Source: Cellulosilyticum sp. I15G10I2 (GTDB lineage: Bacteria; Bacillota; Clostridia; Lachnospirales; Cellulosilyticaceae). From it: 64,000 nucleotides of DNA. Made by a program: the position numbers and the translations under genes. Below are positions 60,355 through 64,000 of the stretch, piece by piece (within the stretch, counting starts at the first letter, position 1; every line of letters begins with the position of its first letter). The DNA lies in the NCBI RefSeq assembly GCF_900095725.1, contig NZ_FMMP01000009.1, forward strand, positions 186,001 through 250,000. Reading direction: 5' to 3'. The notes beneath the pieces are model-generated. The model saw only the letters and a program-made list of their open reading frames with translations. It did not search any database and had not been told where the DNA came from.

Positions 60355-62111
60355 TTATTCCCCTCCTCATCCAACGGAATCTCTATCCTAATTTTTGTCC
60401 CTTTATTACATTCACTTTCTATATGAAAACAGCTTTTCTCTCCAAAAAGTATTCTGATGCGCTCTCTTGTAGCTGGAATACCAATGCTCTTTTCATTTGT
60501 CGTATTAAGATTTATAAGCTCTTCACCTGATAGTCCAACCCCATTATCTTCTACCACAATCCATACCGTATGCATAACTTTTTTAATACTAATTCTAATA
60601 AGCCCTTTATTGCCCGACGGACGAATACCATGATAAATACTGTTTTCAACCAAGGGCTGCAAAATCAACCTCGGCACTTTAACCTCTAATACCTCTGCAT
60701 CAATATCATATTCTGCCTCAAACAAATCTCTATATCTAATCTTTTGGATATAAATATAATTTTCTACCGTCTCAAGTTCTTCCCGGATAGGAATGATATC
60801 TCGGCCATTACTTAGGCTGGTTCTGTAAAAATTCCCCAAAGCTCTTAGACTTTCATAAGCCTCCTGGCTGCGTTCCAGCATAATGAGAGAACTGATTGAA
60901 TCGATCGTATTATATAGAAAGTGGGGTTTAATCTGCTCCATCATAATACCCAGCTCTGCTTTTCTTTTAGTCTTCTGCTCTTGTATAATCCTGTTGATAA
61001 GTTTATGTATTTCATCAATCATAAAATTATAGACATTTTTTAACATACCGATTTCATCTTCATTGGTTTTCATCACTACCGGTTTGAAATGGCCATGTTC
61101 TACATCTTTCATGGAACTCATCAAAGTATGGATGGGACTAGTGATCAGTTTTGAGATAAAAAATGATCCCAATAGCATCAGACTAATATTGACTGCTACG
61201 ATAGAAAATATCCCTATATTAAATACATTAAACTGCTCAGTTGCATCCTCAAACGGAATAACCTTTAGTATCTTCCATCCATATTTTCTGTTATTAATCC
61301 CTGTGATCATCATATCTTTATGATTCTTCTTAAAAATAGTCCAAAACTTATTTTCTTTCTCTAGTTGCTCGAAGTAAACTTCTTCATCAAAATCTTCTAT
61401 AGGATTGTATCCCATTAAAGTTTGTCCATCTGCATTTTGTATAAAAATAGTCGCATTATTTTGATCATCAAGTCCCAAAGCCTTTTCTAGTACTTTTTGA
61501 TCTAAATTAATAATTAGAAATCCAATTTTTTCTTGTCTTTGTAAACTATTAATGACTCTTATAAAAGATATCCCACTTGTTTTTCTGGCATCCACTAGCC
61601 CATGCTGGTTGAGTCTAAGAATAAATCCTCCTTTTTTTGCAAGAATCTCTTCGTAAAAAGACATTTGCTCAATATCCCTAAGTTCAATACTCTTTAGAGT
61701 GATCTTTTCCGTATAGTACTTCTTGCCTGAGTTGCTAAAAACATAAATAGAAGAAACCTTAGTATTAAAGTTAATAAATTCCTGCAAGAACCGATCCAGT
61801 CTTCTATAGGTTGGAAGTTGGTAAGTATCCTCATTTTCTAAAATCTGCTGAACATTTTGATTGGCTAAAAGTATTTTAGAATAATTATTAATATCCTCAA
61901 TAAAGAGTTCAAAGTTACGACTGTCAGATTCTATCCCCTGCGTACCTATTTTCTCTATATTTTGATTCATGTAGTATTTATTAGTCTGTTCATAAATAAA
62001 TAGGCTAAGCACAATACTCATAATAATTAAAGTAAAGTAATATAAGGTAATCTTATTACCTATCTTCATCTTACTCCAATTTGCTGCAATCTTCTTAGCT
62101 AGGTTCTGCAC
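60351..62111 (-). CDS. YesM-type sensor histidine kinase, second system
   Basis: 586 residues. First membrane helix about 20-40, an extracellular sensor to about 290, second helix about 295-320 (VNISLMLLGSFFISKLITSP), HAMP, the His box MEQIKPHFLYNTIDSI and an ATPase domain with DNGVGLSGEEL. The start is GTG at 62111 with GGAGGGG upstream. Same layout as the kinase at 24036-25850, so the two arose from one type, but the sensor parts differ. Confidence 0.93.
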   Translation of the reverse strand: MQNLAKKIAANWSKMKIGNKITLYYFTLIIMSIVLSLFIYEQTNKYYMNQNIEKIGTQGIESDSRNFELFIEDINNYSKILLANQNVQQILENEDTYQLPTYRRLDRFLQEFINFNTKVSSIYVFSNSGKKYYTEKITLKSIELRDIEQMSFYEEILAKKGGFILRLNQHGLVDARKTSGISFIRVINSLQRQEKIGFLIINLDQKVLEKALGLDDQNNATIFIQNADGQTLMGYNPIEDFDEEVYFEQLEKENKFWTIFKKNHKDMMITGINNRKYGWKILKVIPFEDATEQFNVFNIGIFSIVAVNISLMLLGSFFISKLITSPIHTLMSSMKDVEHGHFKPVVMKTNEDEIGMLKNVYNFMIDEIHKLINRIIQEQKTKRKAELGIMMEQIKPHFLYNTIDSISSLIMLERSQEAYESLRALGNFYRTSLSNGRDIIPIREELETVENYIYIQKIRYRDLFEAEYDIDAEVLEVKVPRLILQPLVENSIYHGIRPSGNKGLIRISIKKVMHTVWIVVEDNGVGLSGEELINLNTTNEKSIGIPATRERIRILFGEKSCFHIESECNKGTKIRIEIPLDEEGNN

Positions 62112-62263
62112 AATTTCCCCTCCATATCTACGGTTTCCTATATAAATTCATTGTATCAAATTTACACTATTTAAACTATTCCTTTTAGTAAGACTACTCT
62201 TTTTTTGATACAAAAATCACCTTATACACTTGTTATCAGATAAGGGGTTCTTCTTTTATATTA

Positions 62264-62292
62264 TTGATTTAAGTTTACAATCCCGCTATAAT
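62264..62292 (+). promoter_or_regulatory. Promoter of the YitT-family gene
   Basis: TTGATT (62264-62269) and TATAAT (62287-62292) with a 17-bp spacer, 31 bp before the start codon. Confidence 0.65.
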
Positions 62293-62323
62293 TTAACCAT
62301 CACTAAATAAGGAGTACCACTAT

Positions 62324-63202
62324 ATGCTTAAAGAGGATTTATTTAAAAAATACATAGCTATACTAAAAAATATTATACTGATTTTAATAGGCAATACCAT
62401 CTATGCACTGGCAGTTACTATGTTTATTCTTCCAAATGGACTTATTACAGGAGGCACTACAGGTCTTGCACTTCTTATTTATCATAAAACAGGCATTCCT
62501 ATTGCACTATTTGTTTCTGTCTTTAATATCGCCATGTTTCTTTTGGGAGCTGCTATTCTTGGTCGGGCCTTTACGCTTACTACACTTATTAGTACCTTTT
62601 ACTATCCATTTATTCTGGGTATTTTTCAGAAAATTCTATTCCTGCAAGATATGACTTCTGATCGCCTGCTTGCTGCAATCTATGCAGGTGTTATGATTGG
62701 TTTTAGTATTGGCATTGTTATTAAAGCTGGCGCATCCACTGGCGGTATGGATATCCCGCCACTTGTACTTCATAAAAAGTTTGGTATTTCAGTTTCTGCA
62801 TCTATGTATGGCTTTGATTTTGCCATTTTGCTATCACAAATGCTTTTTGCTAATAAAGAACAAGTGCTTTATGGCATTTTATTAGTCCTTATCTATACGC
62901 TTGTGCTGGATAAAGTATTGCTTCTTGGCCAGTCTCGTACACAAGTAAAAATCATAAGTGAAAAATATCAGGAAATTAACGAGATGATTATTAGCCGACT
63001 TGATCGAGGGTCTACGCTTATTCACGCCGAAACAGGCTACCACCATAATAAAAGTTTAGTAGTTCTCACTGTCGTTTCAAACCGTGAGCTTCCAAAGTTA
63101 AATCAGCTTGTTCTTTCTCTGGATCCTAAGGCCTTTATGATCATTAACCATATTAATGAAGTAAAAGGCCGTGGTTTTACTATAGACAAACTCTACAGAT
63201 AA
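62324..63202 (+). CDS. YitT family membrane protein (DUF161-DUF2179)
   Basis: 292 residues. Five to six helices in the N-terminal part, with ALAVTMFILPNGLITGGTTG and KAGASTGGMDIPPLVLHKKF, the family signature. The C-terminal soluble DUF2179 domain ends FIINH-like in AFMIINHINEVKGRGF. Members are widespread in Firmicutes, with no established transport activity that I can name. AAGGAG precedes the ATG and a good promoter lies upstream. Confidence 0.92.
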   Translation: MLKEDLFKKYIAILKNIILILIGNTIYALAVTMFILPNGLITGGTTGLALLIYHKTGIPIALFVSVFNIAMFLLGAAILGRAFTLTTLISTFYYPFILGIFQKILFLQDMTSDRLLAAIYAGVMIGFSIGIVIKAGASTGGMDIPPLVLHKKFGISVSASMYGFDFAILLSQMLFANKEQVLYGILLVLIYTLVLDKVLLLGQSRTQVKIISEKYQEINEMIISRLDRGSTLIHAETGYHHNKSLVVLTVVSNRELPKLNQLVLSLDPKAFMIINHINEVKGRGFTIDKLYR

Positions 63203-63275
63203 TTTAGCACCCCTGCCTGTCACACTCATCCCAACTTTGGAATACTATATACGATCAGGGAAAGGAGGGGTTAAT

Positions 63276-63461
63276 ATGTTTAGTTACGGATTTGGATATG
63301 GGTACAATTATGGTTATGGCTATCCTTATTATGGAGGATGCGGCTATTCCTATCCTAGCTACAGCTATGGTGGATATAGCTATCCTTACTCTAGCTACGG
63401 TTACTCAGGATGTGGATGTGGCTGCGGCTGGGGTCGTGGCTACGGTTACGGCTATTACTAA
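63276..63461 (+). CDS. Small Gly/Tyr-rich protein
   Basis: 61 residues, almost all Gly, Tyr, Ser, Pro and Cys. Repeats of YGY, SYGG and GCGCG with five Cys residues leave no room for a normal fold. AAAGGAGGGG lies 6 nt before the ATG at 63276, so it is truly translated. Its composition recalls small Gly/Tyr-rich proteins of spore coats and other self-assembling structures. The tandem repeats make the DNA GC-richer than its surroundings. Function unknown. Confidence 0.8.
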   Translation: MFSYGFGYGYNYGYGYPYYGGCGYSYPSYSYGGYSYPYSSYGYSGCGCGCGWGRGYGYGYY

Positions 63462-63528
63462 TTAATTTTCTTTGAACTCATTTTAGATTGTTTAAAGCAC
63501 ACTGTATTATTTAACACCCCCTATGAAA

Positions 63529-63562
63529 AAGCGACAGAGCTTTAACTTAATCTCTGTCGCTT
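63529..63562 (+). terminator. Terminator after the Gly/Tyr-rich gene
   Basis: AAGCGACAGAG and CTCTGTCGCTT (63529-63539, 63552-63562) pair perfectly, then TCTACTTCT. Confidence 0.8.
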
Positions 63563-63621
63563 CTACTTCTCTATATATTAGATATCTTTAGTTCCGTTAT
63601 CCAAATAAGCTTGTAAAAAAC

Positions 63622-63651
63622 AAAAAAAGCCAATAGCGATACCCCCTATTG
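63622..63651 (-). terminator. Terminator after the GGDEF gene
   Basis: On the minus strand CAATAG pairs with CTATTG(G) around GGGGGTATCG, followed by CTTTTTTTG. Confidence 0.85.
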
Positions 63652-63653
63652 AC

Positions 63654-64000
63654 CTAGTTAACCTTATTTAACATACATTCTGCAATCTGATCTCTACCCT
63701 TTTCTTTTGCAATATAAAGCGCTTTATCTGCTTGATCTATAAAATCCCTTAATGAAATTTTTTCTGTCGCTATGATTGTACTTACCCCCAAACTGATTGT
63801 AACATACGCATTAGTCAAAGAGGCTCTATGAGGAATCTTTAGGCCTTTAACACCTTTTCTTAGGTTCTGGGCAACACGCCTTGCATCATCAGCCGCTGTA
63901 TCTGGCAGCAATATAACAAACTCTTCCCCCCCATAACGGGCAACAATATCTAATTTAGGCCGAATACTTCTTTTAAGCTCTCTGGCAATTTTTCTTAGGC
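63654..64000 (-). CDS. C-terminal part of a GGDEF diguanylate cyclase (cut by window edge)
   Basis: The frame is open to position 64000, so this is the 3' end of a longer gene. About 115 residues are visible. The active-site ARYGGEEFVILLPDT is intact (GGEEF), upstream KLDIV, and the C-terminal SLGVST and ALYIAKEKGRDQI are typical. Unlike the SGDQF protein at 47404-50319, this one should make c-di-GMP. The N-terminal domains lie outside the window. The 85-residue frame that starts with Met at 63911 is only the tail of this gene. Confidence 0.92.
   Translation of the reverse strand, partial: LRKIARELKRSIRPKLDIVARYGGEEFVILLPDTAADDARRVAQNLRKGVKGLKIPHRASLTNAYVTISLGVSTIIATEKISLRDFIDQADKALYIAKEKGRDQIAECMLNKVN

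Noticed and set aside
63237-63275. Longer start of the Gly/Tyr-rich protein
   Set aside because: The TTG at 63237 has no ribosome-binding site, while the ATG at 63276 has AAAGGAGGGG at the right distance.
1-64000. CRISPR arrays, tRNA, rRNA or prophage modules
   Set aside because: No direct-repeat/spacer pattern, no cloverleaf and no phage structural genes were seen. The palindromic elements are not regularly spaced.

Overview
The window reads as chromosome of a low-GC, Gram-positive anaerobe of the Clostridia, most like the Lachnospirales and in particular Cellulosilyticum-type polysaccharide degraders. That placement is an inference from base composition, strong AGGAGG ribosome-binding sites, frequent TTG/GTG starts, YesM/YesN-type two-component systems, family-1 sugar ABC importers without their own ATPase, and a c-di-GMP-I riboswitch. 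I saw no rRNA, tRNA, CRISPR array or prophage.

Layout. (1) 1-8.8 kb: an HD-GYP protein, an iron alcohol dehydrogenase, a broken IS1182-like transposase, a nitrogen block (amtB-glnK behind a leader with a terminator hairpin, then asnB), an EamA exporter and a DUF421 membrane protein. (2) 8.8-26 kb: a large minus-strand locus for a uronic-acid polysaccharide. It holds a YesM/YesN sensor-regulator pair, a lipoprotein binding protein, two permeases, a GH88 unsaturated glucuronyl hydrolase, a DUF2264 protein, two different heparinase II/III-like lyases, a discoidin-like protein and a GH2 beta-glucuronidase-like enzyme. None of the enzymes has a signal peptide, so the logic is import of oligosaccharides followed by cytoplasmic breakdown. 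The locus is interrupted by palindromic intergenic elements. (3) 26-28 kb: a chemoreceptor and a strongly structured convergent intergenic region. (4) 28-36 kb: a minus-strand operon with an LsrB/RhaS-type ABC importer, an AllA-like protein, DhaK, DhaL and a LacI regulator, probably for an uncommon ketose or polyol. (5) 36.5-46.3 kb: a HAD phosphatase, a glycosyltransferase-TetR pair, a potassium-uptake operon with a membrane-tethered RCK-like protein and a KdpDE-like pair, and a MarR-MATE efflux operon with two mirror-image operators. (6) 46.4-50.5 kb: a stalk/PrcB protein and a PAS-GGDEF-EAL-PilZ protein preceded by a c-di-GMP-I riboswitch. (7) 50.7-55 kb: an SDR epimerase, a WYL regulator, a GyrI-like protein and a PAS histidine kinase. 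(8) 55.2-62.1 kb: a second YesM/YesN plus sugar-importer block. (9) 62.3-64 kb: a YitT protein, a tiny Gly/Tyr-rich protein and the end of a GGDEF protein cut by the window edge.

The least explained material is non-coding. Two families of palindromic elements occur. Family A is about 188 bp with two copies. Family B has three copies with a conserved loop core and arms that differ in sequence but stay complementary. One B copy has been split by a nested insertion that carries an A copy inside its own terminal inverted repeats. Other notable RNA-level features are the c-di-GMP riboswitch, hairpins after all three binding-protein genes, and a hairpin that folds out an over-long Shine-Dalgarno-to-start spacer.
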